NCBI GenBank assembly: GCA_036186865.1 | Contig: AP025067.1 | Location: 9,348,981-9,412,980, forward strand | Direction of reading: 5' to 3' | Source: Eustoma russellianum | Taxonomy: Eukaryota > Streptophyta > Magnoliopsida > Gentianales > Gentianaceae | Length of the DNA: 64,000 nt | Part shown: piece after piece, positions 23,375 through 36,013 of the stretch | Numbering within the stretch: position 1 is the first letter of the stretch | Layout: the number at the start of each line of letters is the position of its first letter | Translations under genes and position numbers: made by a program | Notes under the pieces: model-generated | What the model was told of the DNA's origin: nothing | Databases searched by the model: none | What the model saw: the letters and a program-made list of their open reading frames with translations, nothing else

Positions 23375-25798
23375 TATGGAATGTTAGAGGTGTTAACACC
23401 TCTCTCATGCATCTTATATTCCTCACACGTCTGTAATGTTTACATTTTCTGATTTTAATAGAACCTAAGTTGTGGCCATCTCGGTTGAAAGGCCTTCGAC
23501 TACAACTTCGTTTTACTAATGCATGTTCTTCTGATGATCACAATATTTGGGTTTTCTGGTGCGAATCTTTTTTGGAACTGATAAGCACTCGGCAGGGTGT
23601 ACAGAATTTGTCTTTACATTTTCTTTGGATATCTAGTGGACATGAATTTTGGCTCACAGCTGTTTATGCTCGCCATACGATTGCTGCTCATCGCCCCTTA
23701 TGGGTGACTTAATTCTATTTCGTGCTGGGACTGACTTACCTTAGCTAATTGGTGGCGATTTCAATACTTTCTTATCCTTAGATGTGCATAAGGGCATTGT
23801 CACTCCTGCATTACGGCCATTATCGGATTTTAAACACTTTGTTGAATCTTGTGCTCTATTGGATCTTTCTTTTCAAGGATCTCGTTTTACATGGCCGGAT
23901 GGGTGTGGCCCGGGTAAGGTGTGGCGCCGCTTGGATCGTATTTTCTGTACACAGAATTTTTTGACATTTTCAGAACTGGGTTGGTACGCCATCTTCATCG
24001 TGCAACATCTGATCATGCTCCTCTATTGTTGTAGTACACATTAGCCAAAAATACTGGTCCCTCGTCTTTTCGATATCTGGATGTCTAGTTAACACATGAT
24101 CATTTTTATGGCTATGTGAGACCACATTGGCGTTCGTACCCAACATTTGGAGGTATGTACGGTTTCTACGATAAACTACGAAGTTTAAAGGCGGATTTAA
24201 GGGCCTGGAATAAAGTAATCTTTGGCAATATATTTAATGATTTGATGGAGCCAGAAGACGGGTCCATAAGGGCTGAAAGGGATTATGCTGCCATGCCACA
24301 GAGACTAATAGAGAAGCATATCATCTTGCTAAAGCTCACCTGCTGAAGATACAAACTTGTGCGTATCTTTATTGGAAGCAAAAGGTATTAGGTGGATAAA
24401 GGACGGTGATGCAAATACAACATATTTCCACCAAACGGTTAAAGTAAGGCAACAGAGATAGTATTGTTTCTATTCGATGACAGGATGGAGCGGAATGTGA
24501 CTCGGACCAAGCTATTCACGCAGAGGTAGTTAATTTCTTTGAGCAATTATTTACAGTGGAACAAACATTTGATCATGAAGATCTATTGCGGCATATTCCT
24601 CAGGTGTTGACAGAGGAAGATAATACAAACATATTGGTACTACCGCATGCAGAAGAAGTTTGGAGAGCGGTATGGCAGTTAAGTCCCTCTAGTGCACCTG
24701 GCCCAGATGGATTTCCCGACTCTTTTTACAGGCACTTTTGGAATGACTTGGGCTTAGATGTATTGCTTGCAGTCCAAGAATTTTTCCTTGGTATCCACAT
24801 TCCAAAGACTATGGCAGCTTCTTGATTTGTTTGCTTCCAAAGAAGACCAATCCTGATACTTTTGCAGATTTCCGACCTATATGCCTGACCAATTTTCTAT
24901 CTAAAATGATCACTCGAATTATCTCATCTCGGATATCCATCTTATTACCAGGCCTTATATCACCGGAGCAAGCAGGTTTTATGCAAGGCCGTGGAATTGC
25001 CGAACAAGTTTTGATGGCAAAAGAAATGGTGCATCTTTTAGATCGCAATAGTAGAGGAGGGCAGGTGATGATCAAGTTAGACATGGCAAAGGCTTTTGAT
25101 CGTGTCTCCTGGATATATTTGGAACAATTGCTCTTACGATTTGGTTTTCATGCGAGGTTTGTAAGGCTCATCATTAACAACTTGGACGCTACTCATTGCT
25201 CGATCTTGATCAATGGAAAGCCCAGAGGTTTCTTTCGGCCATCAAGAGGGGTGAAGCAAGGAGATCCTTTGTCGCCCTTGCTTTTTATTCGAGCATCGAA
25301 TGGATTTTCTCGGGGACTTAATGCCTTACATCCTGGAACATCCGGAAAGAGTATGCATTAATACAATTTGGGGAAGACTGCTTTTCATTAACTCCACTTC
25401 GAGAGTGTATTCGGATTAGAATATCTTCATGGTGTTCATCTATCTCTGGAAGTAAGTTCGCCGCTACATTACAGCCATTATTAGATGCTCATTACTAGCT
25501 GCCTTTACGCTCCAGGAGCATCCAAGTCGTTCGATGGATATTGCCACCCACGGGTAAGTTAAAACTTAATATAGATGCTACGTCAGGAAGAAGAGGGGCA
25601 GCTAGGGGAGCTATACTACGCAATGATGCTGGTCAGCTGATTCAGGCCATCTGTTTCCTGCTCCCGATATTGCAGCCTTTGCATGCGGAACTCCAAGCTA
25701 TGCTATTCTCCATTCTCTTTTTTGTGACATCAGGTTACTTTGATTTACATATTGAGATAGACTGCATGTCACTGTTACATTTGATTGATGCATCTTAG
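23362..25798 (+). pseudogene. LINE-1 ORF2: endonuclease, partial RT, RNase H, broken
   Basis: ATG at 23362 overlaps the ORF1 end and starts an APE-type endonuclease (ALIWNVRGVNTS). Later endonuclease blocks are at 23860-23960 (LDLSFQGSRFTWPD...RLDRIFC). The pre-RT motif IKDGDANTTYFH lies near 24395. RT blocks run 24660-25350: SAPGPDGFP, FRPICLTN, QAGFMQGRGI, MIKLDMAKAFDRV, GVKQGDPLSPLLF. The sequence then breaks before the catalytic DD box, so RT is truncated. RNase H resumes at 25541 (KLKLNIDAT...HAELQA...EIDC). Stops at 23431, 23712 and 24825 and several frame changes are seen. Inactive. Confidence 0.82.
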
Positions 25799-26892
25799 TA
25801 CTGTCAAATCGATTGGGCATGGATTACGCTTGTCTAAAGCTATTTCTGAGACTCATGCAAGCTTCCGTCTCGTTTGTACCCTAAGAAGGTAATTCAGTAG
25901 CCCACTATCTAGCACAGTATGGGCTGATGTGGGTCCGCACATGCATATTTAACAATCTTCAGGATCTTCCGCCATTGGCACGTGGTAGTTTACGTACTGA
26001 TATTCATACACCATACATTCGCACTTAATATCCTCATGGAGACGGCATTTTTCAAATCTTACGCCTGCATCGGCCGGGTATGTTTTACATTATATTTCTT
26101 TCTTATGCACTTCACAGTTTCTCATATTTCTGATGTCACACTTATCTTCTGTTCTGATATTCATATTCCAGTACTATGGGACTAATGCCAGCTGTTCGAG
26201 GATGGACTATCTTTTATTTCTTGTTGCCCGTAACTATCAGAATTATGGGCGACCTGGGTATTCACTTCTCATTTACCTTTGCACTTAATTTTGGATTAAG
26301 CAGCCAGCTCACATATATAACGAGTTACATGCCTGTTTCTTCGAGGTGCACCATGTATCAGACATATTGTCATCCTGCGCCAATGACAGCTCCGAGTTTC
26401 ACCATAATCAGGCACGACATCGGCTACGCTCGATCAGGAGTAGAGGGTTGACTGATGATTTTTTCAACTACAGTTTAATGCTTTCTTGTATTTTATGATT
26501 TCTAAGCATTTCTTTTTATCTATGTTGTTTAATTTGGGAGAGTCTCCCGCCATAGCTAGGAGTGATCATGTAGCGCCCCGCACCCCAGCCCAGCCGGAGT
26601 CGATGCACCCGACGTACTTCACTAAGGAGAGTACCAGGCGTCCATCCATAACATGTCATGGTCCATGATATAATGCATGGACTTTCGTGCTTACACGTCA
26701 ATAAGTAAGCGAAACCGTGGCAGAATTAAAAACTTCAAATTAAAAACATCCACGAGATCATTCTTAGTTTTATAACCCAAGTCAAATGTACCGAAATTCT
26801 CAAAAATAGATGTTTCCCATCACAAATACATAATCAGTCATCAATCACAACCGGCAAGTCATGTCTCCTAATCCGTCCATCCTTCGCTGCAC

Positions 26893-26951
26893 TCACGGGT
26901 AGGGGACCCTAGGTTCGTCCTCAATCCATTCTACCTTGTTCCCTGCAATCT
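26893..26951 (-). CDS. putative LTR-embedded terminal exon (4.9 kb solo LTR)
   Basis: On the minus strand, after a TCCCAG acceptor-like site, 59 nt read IAGNKVEWIEDEPRVPYP and stop with TGA. Compared with gypsy-1 the final 12 codons differ only at third positions (GAA/GAG, GAT/GAC, GTT/GTC, CCT/CCC). A donor-like ACAG/GTATGT lies about 120 bp upstream on this strand (about 27070). Confidence 0.45.
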
Positions 26952-27398
26952 CTGGGAGAAAAAATAAGGGGTGAGTGACAAAGTCACCAGCAAGTATACT
27001 ATAATAATCGAGGATTAAATGAAAAGTACGTACAAGAACTGAACCCCAAAAATTTCAGTTTAGAAACATACCTGTCCTCCATCCAATACCCGATAGTGAC
27101 CAACACTTAATGCGTCAAGATCATAACTTAAGAAAGATCGTTACTTAAATAAGAACATAACAATAAAAGACAGCAACTTGCATAAATTCGTAACATATCA
27201 AGGATCATTACTAAATGAGGTCATACTTAGGATCTACCAAGTCATAACAACTTAGTCTAAGTATCATGTGTCACTACACGATAACTCAATAAACGTGACA
27301 TGCATACATATGAACGTGTGATGCATCATGATAAAATGAGAATATGATCTTTCATGATTTTCTTTCAAAACATCATCGTCAAGAAAACAACAGAGTGT

Positions 27399-27582
27399 TC
27401 AGATCTATCTTCCTGGATCTGAGGCGGTCACGTCTCTCCTTCGAATCTATTATTCCCGGATTCGAAACAGTAACGTCATCACTTATCGGGTCTATTCTCT
27501 TCGGGCCTGAATGGTCCATATCAGGTCTATTCTCTCCGGGCCTGAACGGTCCATATCATCAGATCAATTAACCCCGGATCTG
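27399..27582. repeat. tandem hairpin array in the 4.9 kb solo LTR
   Basis: Inverted repeats include TCAGATC/GATCTGA (27399-27422), TCGAATC/GATTCGA (27441-27465), TCAGG/CCTGA (27521-27545) and CAGATC/GATCTG (27560-27582). One weaker unit (about 27487-27510) has a mutated stem. This is the reverse-complement counterpart of the array at 10304-10487. Confidence 0.72.
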
Positions 27583-30033
27583 GGCGGGTCCTTACTGGCC
27601 AGGAACATACACACACGGTACCGGTGGGAAGCGTTCTTTTTAAAACAGGATCTTTTCTTTAAAAACGCTTTTGATCTTTCTTTCGCATAAAATCAATGCC
27701 ATAAATCATATATGACGATGATGCAATGCATGTATTATGCAAACCATGACATAATGCGTTACATATACACATATGTACAACTCATTCTTTATGCTTAAAA
27801 TTTCAGCCTTCTCAATCCATATACACAGCCTTAATCCCTTATGGTTAGGCCCACTAACAAGAATGCTTGTCATGCATATGCATAAAAATGCCCTATAAAA
27901 TTCTCGTGACGATACAGAATGCGTAAGACACTTAGTTTAATAAATCACGAAACAAGGCTGCTGAATTTCGGCAATTCAGCGCCCCTTTCTTTGGTCTCTC
28001 ATGTAAGCCCATTAAACCTCTTTTAATTTCGGCCAGCTCTGGAAACTTATTATAAACATTCCATTAATTGGTGATGGTAAGCCCAAGTCGTATAACTAGC
28101 CTAAGTCCATTCGAACAAGGCCTTATAATAAGTTCCTCAATTCTGCCAAAACTCTCAGATTAGTGACGCCCAATTAATTATGGTATTTACCCTTCAATTT
28201 GTCATTCTAAAATAAGTGGCTTACCTAGAAGGGTTCACCTATGTCTTAAGTAGTTGGTAAATAAATTTCGTGGATTTATAATATCGTTAGAGGTATCATT
28301 TATTCTTTTTCCTAAAATTGTTACCTGCTGATTTCTGAATTGACCGATTTTACTACAAATTTTAGTGTGACCACACCGTAAATCTATTTTCAGAAATTCC
28401 AGCTCTCAAGCTTAGTAAACACCTAGGAATAGTATCCTACAAAAAATTAGCCCAATTGCATATTCCTAAGGTCCATTTCTTTGTTACTCATTATGTCACA
28501 TAAAATCTGTCTAGCCCAGTAAAATTTCCAGCATGACCAGTTTTAGTAAAAATTTCACTAAAAATAATCTGCAACTCCTTTTAGCAAAATTCCAACTCTC
28601 AAATCTAATATACACATAAGGATAGTATCATACCAAAAATCGACTAAATTGAATGTCCCTAAGGTCTCTTCAGGTCTCATAAAAAGGCCTAAATCTGCCC
28701 TGCTCCAGTAAATTTCAGATTTGGTCATATTTCATTCCTTTATGGCCCCAACTTGCATTGTTTGATGTAAACACTTCATTAAGCCTCAACTCACCTTTTT
28801 CATGGGAAATTTACACGTTAAAAACATCATATGCAAGTCTCTACAAAACAGTTTGTACACCACATACATTATCCTTTTGGCCAAGCATACCACATTTCTA
28901 CTAAATCAACGTTAGCAAAATTTGGTGCACACGCACCCTAGTCCCCAAACAGCCCTTTCTATGCGCATGCAAGGCAAAATTACAACTTTACAAATAGAAT
29001 ATTAAGCTTACTGCACAAAAGCATAAATCTTGTTCCTACTATACCCCATAACATATCACTTCATGCAAAAACTACCTCTATTTCTTTAGCCCTCTCCACC
29101 GTATGCCCTATCCATGGAAAAGAAGGGATCTTTAGCATGTTCATCTTGGATTATCACAAAATAGTGCTTAAAACCAATAAAGAATCCACCTTTAAGCAAA
29201 AACTCACACATATACGCCATTTAACCCCTAGGCAAAAGCTTCATGCATCAAGACTTAGCATTTCACATCTAAATTTGAATCTTAAGGTTATCTAGTCATT
29301 CATGCAAGCACTTTCACATTCAAGCCACAAAAAGTATAGTGTACTTGCCTTTATAGTCCTTGGATCTTGCTTGAACTTGTTGGTATGAGAAGCATTCCCT
29401 CTCATCTTTTCCTATTACATACGGTGTATGGTATTTGTTAGCCACTTCTTTAGTTTCATAATACAACTAGGTTGAAGGTTAGATGATCTTACCATTTGCA
29501 TCTTGAACGGGTTGAGGAAAAATCCACTCTTGTTTGGTGTCTTGAAAACCTTTGCCTAGAACCATGAAGTTCACGGTTTTGTCAAAGAGGGTGATGGCAT
29601 ATGAGCTTTATCCCCTTAAAATGTAATTTACTAAAGATTATGGAGGGTTGTCTTACCTAGATGAACCTTGAGGTTGGAGTGGTTCTTGGACTCTCTTGTT
29701 CAATGCCCTGCCCGGTTGTTTTTGAGAGAAATGAGGGAATACTTTGAAGTTGTTCCTTGGATGAAGACTACTCAAAAGGTGTTAGATTAAGTAGGCTTCT
29801 TGTTAAAAGAGAAGAGATTAACTCTTCTTGGGTAGGTAACCGGTGGCTCCCTCATGGGAGGGGGGAAAGACACTCTTTAAATGAAAACCCTCATACACCC
29901 CAACTACATTGTTCATTTAAGGTTCCTTAATAATTTTGAATGCAATGACTTACCTCCTAAGGCCTTATGGCCGAAATATGCATATATACTCCATATATAT
30001 ATTTTCCTTAATAATGCATATATGTATATGTAT

Positions 30034-30137
30034 GTATGTATGTGTGTGTGTATATATATATATATCTTATATCACAATCTTTTAAGTGTACTTTTCATAA
30101 ACATAAATTCATTAGGCTGCCCTTTTGTACATATGGC

Positions 30138-30186
<49 letters not shown>

Positions 30187-30360
30187 ACATTTGTTTTTTC
30201 ATAATTCTTACCCACATGCATATAGCTATATATATCCGTATATATATGCATATACGCCTGTATATATATTTGTATTTCCTTTAAGATAAGTCATAAACCT
30301 TAAAAGAAGTACACATTATAGCTGAAAATACTAAGTGGATGTGTGTGTGTGTGTGTGTGT
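30034..30360. repeat. TA and GT microsatellites
   Basis: GT then TA runs at 30034-30064, a pure (TA)n at 30141-30183 and (GT)n at 30340-30360, with scattered ATATAT around them. Apparent small ORFs here (poly Tyr/Ile) are repeat artefacts. Confidence 0.95.
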
Positions 30361-31587
30361 ATAACCGTATAGGTATATATATGTATAACATACTTCTCCT
30401 GAAAGTCATTTTATTGCCATATATATACCTAGATCCGTATATATATACACCAATATGTATATACACACATATTATACACAAATCTATCTATTTTACATAT
30501 CTTGTTGTTACATCTTAGAACATAACCATGGATGATCCACTTTGATATAAACATACACTTAGATCTTTGAAATCCATGAAGTACCAAGGAAGATTACTTG
30601 CATACATAGATTCGTGTGTTTTCTATATACGGTTTTTTAAGTAAACTTTTCATTGTATTGTAATCCATTAAGCCATTTATTACATGGAAGCTTTCACTTT
30701 ATACTATACATGTACACATATTCGTACATATCTATATATAAGTCCATGTATGTCCAGTGCTTATACAAGCGTGTCATGTAACCTATTCTCCGCCAAGTTA
30801 AATCTGCTAGACCTTAAGAATTTCTATAATTAATGGCTAAAGTTCCTTTGGTCTTACTTCAAAATGGTACCCGGCGGCCATATTGGGGATGGATGAAGGG
30901 AGTTCTTTATTTATTAAAGGCTTAATTAGGCCCATCTTTTGGAGTGTGTATAAGGAACCCTATCCCATTAGTTACTCCTTAAAACCACATGGCCGAAAAC
31001 ATATATGGGTGTATGTAATTCAATTGAATCTTACCCATGCTCCCATTTCCCTTTCTTAATATATTATACACATACACGTGTTTGTGTATTACTATGGGCT
31101 GCCCCTTACGTATATTTTCTATGGACCATAATTCATTAAACCCCTTATCATATGATGGTCCATCATGTGGCATATATGTATGCCCATGCCATATGTATAT
31201 GAGCGTGTCACATAGTCCGACTTCTCATTTGAAGTTGTTTATCTAAAAAGATACTTCTTCTAATTGTTCTCAACTCTCAGGTCAAACAATTTAGTATTCT
31301 TATGTAAACTTCCAACGGCTCACTTGCTTCACGTTTTACGCTTTGGGGGTATGCTAATTCTTTTTAACCTTAAATAATCGTAGGTAAAGCCTAAGATATC
31401 CTCCTTTCGAGGTATCATTCTCTTGTCTTGCTTCACCCCAACCCTAGATGCCATACTAATTTAGGCGGGGTACAACAGATCATGTAACCACGGTATTCCT
31501 CCGTCACAAGTGAGGGTTTAAGTATTAATAAAATACCCGAACGGTACCGCCCGTGCTTCACCTAAAATATATATATATATTTGTATG

Positions 31588-32475
31588 CTTTAACTTTAAA
31601 TGCTAAGACACATGGATATAATTATATGTCTGGATCAGAAATAATATGTATTTGCTATAGGATTTATCATAAACCCTTATTTACTTTGAATCCTAGATGT
31701 AGGATTAAAGAAAAATCTCTAAATGAAACAATAATAATGGAAACCAATTTTTGTAAACCAAATATATCCACTAGAAGAAAAATTAAATGGGAGGAAATTG
31801 ATTTTCTTGAAAACTAGATAGTTGAGAAAGCAATTCCAGTACAATCTTATGTGGATGATAATCTAATAGAAATATTACAATCAAATGAAGGAACTGTTCA
31901 AATACAGTTTAAAAATTATAAAAGTAGGGATTTAGATTCTAGTCTAACTAGATCTAGGTCTTCACGATCTTCACATTATTATATATCTCCTATAAATTGC
32001 AGGGTAGAAATTCCATCAAGGGCTTCGACTTCTCAGATAAGAGAAGAATATCCTGGAAAAATTGATGAGATAAGAATTAGTCAAGATAAGATAGTAAGAG
32101 AAGTCCATAAATTTAATGAAACAGAAATAACTGAATCAGAAATGAATATTTCAACATGAATTTAAATCCAAAAATAGATTTTAGCCCAGGGTCTTCAGCA
32201 AGAGGACAGATTAATAAAGAATTTAATTTACCCAAATGGAAAATATTTAGAAAATGGTTTTTTTACTAATTTTAATAATGAAGATAAATTATATTTTCAA
32301 GAAAAATATTATACAGATCTTTCAGGAAAAAAATCAAGTAGTACCATTTGTACCTTGGTTTATCAATAATTATATTGAAAGTTTTATTTCTGTTTTACAA
32401 AGAGATCATAATTTAGTTGATAAAACACTACATTCAATATTTCCTCCACAACAACCTTTCAATATGGGGAAAGAG
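31588..32475 (+). pseudogene. endogenous caulimovirid fragment, part 1 (movement protein C-terminus and downstream polyprotein)
   Basis: The frame from 31581 carries LTLNAKTHGYN and the YRIYHK block, which resemble the 30K-type movement protein of Caulimoviridae, then a TAG at 31815. A second stretch (31851-32159) is rich in Ser/Arg and contains VEIPSRASTS. The following part (32160-32475) has frame changes and stops. The type resembles solendo- or petuvirus-like endogenous copies, from recognition of motifs only. The left edge is at the LINE-1 tail, so the movement protein N-terminus is missing. The copy is broken and cannot encode a virus. Confidence 0.72.
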
Positions 32476-35400
32476 TGTTACGACCCACACCCTAAAGTAG
32501 TGGACAAAGAAGATAACGACAAAAATTAAGTGCGATCATTGTAACGCATTTAGTATAATATAAGTTGCAAAAATAATATTTAAGAACTACTAAAAATTAC
32601 TTAATGGGAACAAGACTAATGAACAATACATATAAATAAGTGGTGTAAATTTTATTTAAGAAGTAAATAAAATGGAAAAGGAAAGTAACCATAAAGAAAT
32701 AAAGCGAGGGTAGAATAGTAAATTCAATCCCACCATCTATAATACCGCCCCATCTTTAACCAAGACAAACTTGTGTTGCATTTTTATTTCATTTAACTTC
32801 TAAATTATTTTCTCAACACTTTATTCCATCCAATGATAACCCATGTATGTCTTATAACCAGTATGTACTTCTCTCACTTTCTTTCCTTCACTTTCTCTTT
32901 ATCATCACCATTCTTACAACATGTAAGAACATTTTCCAATTACCTTTCATACATGGCAAGAATTCCTTATATATTCCACTTTCCAACAAGAAGAAACCAT
33001 CACCCTCCCATCTACTTACATGATTTCGGCCATGTATAGAAGACAAGACGTAAAGAAATTCTTCTTAATCCAAACAAGGTGACACCATCATTTCAAGTCT
33101 TACAACATGAAAGACAATCAACCTATCACATTGCGTGCAAACATTTTTTTCTTTTCTCCCCTATGTCCATTTTCTTCCCCTACCCGGCCAACCCCTTAAT
33201 TTCGCAAAGATTAATTTCATTTTAATTGCCTCACCATCATTACAACTCTTACACAATACAAGACATCTCTCCACTAGTATTTCATGCAAATATTTTTCCC
33301 CACTTACACTACCCTAACCATCCGGCCCCCTTCATTTTCCCCAAGATTTTCTGCTTCTTCATTTTATTTTTATTTCTCCTTAATCATTACAAGTCTTACA
33401 CCATGTAAGATAACCAACCTCTCTTCTTTCATGCAACTTCTTTTCTCTTCCACCATCTTCATCACCCAAGGAAACTCCATCATTTCTTCCACTATCAATA
33501 TTTCGGCCATGCATGTCTAACGGGGATAAAACCACTTCTTGCAAGACAAACTTAGCCATTTCAATATCTTCTTATTTTTCCTACATTTCACTCTCTCACT
33601 ACAACACTCCTTCCTCTCCCTTCTCTCTACAAAATTCAAGTCTTCCACCCTCATTCCTTCCTTTACCCGTGAGCACATAAGGCAAGAGAAAGGAAATTTC
33701 TTATATTTTCAAGAGAAGAATCAAGTATCCCTCCACCATAAACCTCAAGGTAAAGCACTCTCATATCCTTCCTACATCTCCTACTATCATCCATTCATTC
33801 AAAAACTTCATAATTTCTCTCATTCTAGGCCATAAACGAGAGTTCCTACAAGGAGGTAGGAGAAGTCCTCTAGCTTATCAAGTGAAAGTCTTCAAAGCTA
33901 TCCAAGGTAAAGTTCACTTAGATTGAACCTTAGAACATTTATACTCCTATATTCCTCATACAAGATTAACTCTTTTATCCTTTTTTCCTCAAGGCTGTGT
34001 ACTCCTCAAGCCTCCAAAGAAGAAATCTTTCACTCTTAGGTGTAAGGTTCAAGCATCCAACGCAAGTATTTTTCCTAGATCCTTCAAGAAAATTAAAGAT
34101 GAAGTTTAGTATGTTCACCATTAATAAATGGATCATGCATGCAACTAAAATTGAAGTCTTTAACATCTATGGAGGAGAAGAATGCTTGCATATTGAAATT
34201 GATGATGCATGTGTACTTTTCTTGAATGGATTCATCAAATATACTTAAGATGACACTTTAATGTAACATGCATGACATAAGTGAGACATAAATAGCCCTT
34301 GTAGGCCTTGCATGTCAAAAGGAGGGGACTTTACCATACTTTCAACACTTTGAAACGAATTGTAGACACATGAGAGTATTATACTAGAAAGTGTTTCAAG
34401 AACTTCCTTCATTTTCATTTTCATACATGCTTGTCACTTCCTTTATATTTATATCTAGAAGAAGAGATTTCCATAGATATGGTAGTATTATAGTCTTGTG
34501 ATGGTACAAAACAACTCATTCCATCATGCATGTCATTAAAGATGCCATCTTTGACTATCAACATATTAGAATCACTATTTTTCTTCTTATTGGGGACGGT
34601 CCAGGAGCCTCTCACATAGGCCATGAAATCATCACCATCATCATGATGAGTATCTTGATGCTCATGGTCTAAGAGGTTGTGATTTTATGGATGTTACACT
34701 CTATATACTTGCATGATATGTTTAGCCTAATCATCATCATAAATCTCATTTTTGAACGTATGTGTATAGTATGATTTGAGCATGTTGGAATTAAGTATGT
34801 TAATGTACATTGTGAACCGTCACCATAAATTTATAATAGTTAAAATATGAAGATGAATTTTATCTTATTATTACCAAACATGACTAATTTGTGTGGATAT
34901 ATTTATATGGGAACACCCTTAATTTCGGCCATAAAGTGAAAATGGGGTCACATTAAAGCACAAATTCCCATTGGTGGGTATTTTCATGTTTATGTATAAA
35001 AATAACAAGTATATAAAAAGGAAAAAAGGGTCATAAGTGTAACCATTACATAATGATGAAATTCCAAGTAATGGACTCTACAAGGTTTCGGCCTAATGGC
35101 CATATTGCACCTAAAGAAATACAATTTCAATCATGTAACATTTTCTATGTGATTAGATAATTATTCTAAGCCATATATATGGGAAAAATTAACACACTAG
35201 AACACTAAATAGCAATGGAGTAATTTAAGTAGGGGTACTTTCGGCCCTAAGCCCAAATTTTTGGTGCCTTATCATGATCTAACCACTTTAAAGTATACTA
35301 TGTAAACGTGTATAAAAAAATATGTTAAAATTATATTATTAAGGCAGGACAACTTAATGTTCACTAATTAATAGTATATAATTTCCTAACGCTACATATC

Positions 35401-35743
35401 CAAGAAATCATAGTATACATGTATGATGACACATGGCTCAAAGAGGCCTAATTAGCCATTTAGAACAAGCTAATTAAATAAATAATAACCAAATACAATT
35501 ATGAACTAACAACTATTAATTCCAAATAAGAATGATCATGAGTTAATGAAAGAGAAAAGAGACCTACGTGAAGCCTCCCCTCATGCATGTTGTCTTCATG
35601 GTTTCCACAACACTGAGTTATTTACAAAACATGTTTATAAGCTCTGCATGAAATGTTTTAAGGTTTTCATGATTTACGAAATTGTACCACGAGACGAGTA
35701 ATTCCATTTGACTTATGCATGTGTCTGTGAGTGAGTGTAACAT

Positions 35744-36013
35744 CTTGTCTGGGACAAGGGTTCTCTACCTTTTCGTATACGCATGATCAGTTGGCCGAGT
35801 GTAACACCTTGTCGGGGACAAGGGTTCTCTACCTTTCAGTTACATCTATGACGTTCTAAATGGAGAGCTGCCTGATGTCTGGTCCTGGGGGAAGATGTCA
35901 GGGGAAAAATACGTTATCGTAGAGTGTAACACCGCCTCTAGGACTCGGTTTCTCTGTTATAATGCATCACTGTTATTCCTATGTACGTATGATGTAACAC
36001 CGTGGTTGAACCA
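35744..36013. repeat. tandem hairpin array in LTR-4
   Basis: Units begin GTGTAACA(C/T)C: CTTGTC/GACAAG (35744-35758), CCTTGTC/GACAAGG (35807-35823), ACCG/CGGT (about 35931-35949, weak) and TGG/CCA (36003-36013). GGGTTCTCTACC follows the first two. An extra CCTGA/TCAGG pair is at 35871-35902. Stems differ but remain complementary. Confidence 0.6.

Larger units (their letters stand above)
26564..31482 (-). mobile_element. Tekay-like gypsy solo LTR, 4909 bp, TSD GATCA
   Basis: The plus strand reads TGTAGCGCCCC at 26569 and ends TACAACA at 31477. In its own orientation the LTR therefore starts TGTTGTACCCC and ends GGCGCTACA. GATCA flanks both sides (26564-26568, 31478-31482). No internal domain, PBS or polypurine tract is present, so it is a solo LTR left by LTR-LTR recombination, inserted in the LINE-1 3' UTR. 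It is the same family as, or close to, the gypsy-1 LTR. It contains microsatellites at 30034-30360, and the hairpin array and terminal exon listed separately. Confidence 0.92.
22013..31578 (+). mobile_element. LINE-1: 5'-truncated L1-type LINE, split by a solo LTR
   Basis: ORF1, endonuclease, partial RT and RNase H occur in order at 22022-25798. The 3' UTR runs to 26563, is interrupted by the solo LTR (26569-31477 plus TSD GATCA) and resumes at 31483. The resumed tail (TTCCTCCGTCACAAGTGAGGG, then AATAAAAT) matches the LINE-2 tail at 51437-51475, confirming continuity. It ends in an A/T-rich tail (AAAATATATAT). A candidate 9-bp TSD, ATTTGTATG, is at 22013-22021 and 31579-31587. Confidence 0.82.

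Noticed and set aside
29881..30481. Small frames rich in Tyr, Ile and Val
   Set aside because: They arise from TA and GT microsatellites.
32833..33835. Several 60-98 codon plus-strand frames in LTR-4 with Phe/Ser/Leu-rich composition
   Set aside because: CT-rich LTR sequence gives open frames by chance. No motif and no conservation could be shown.
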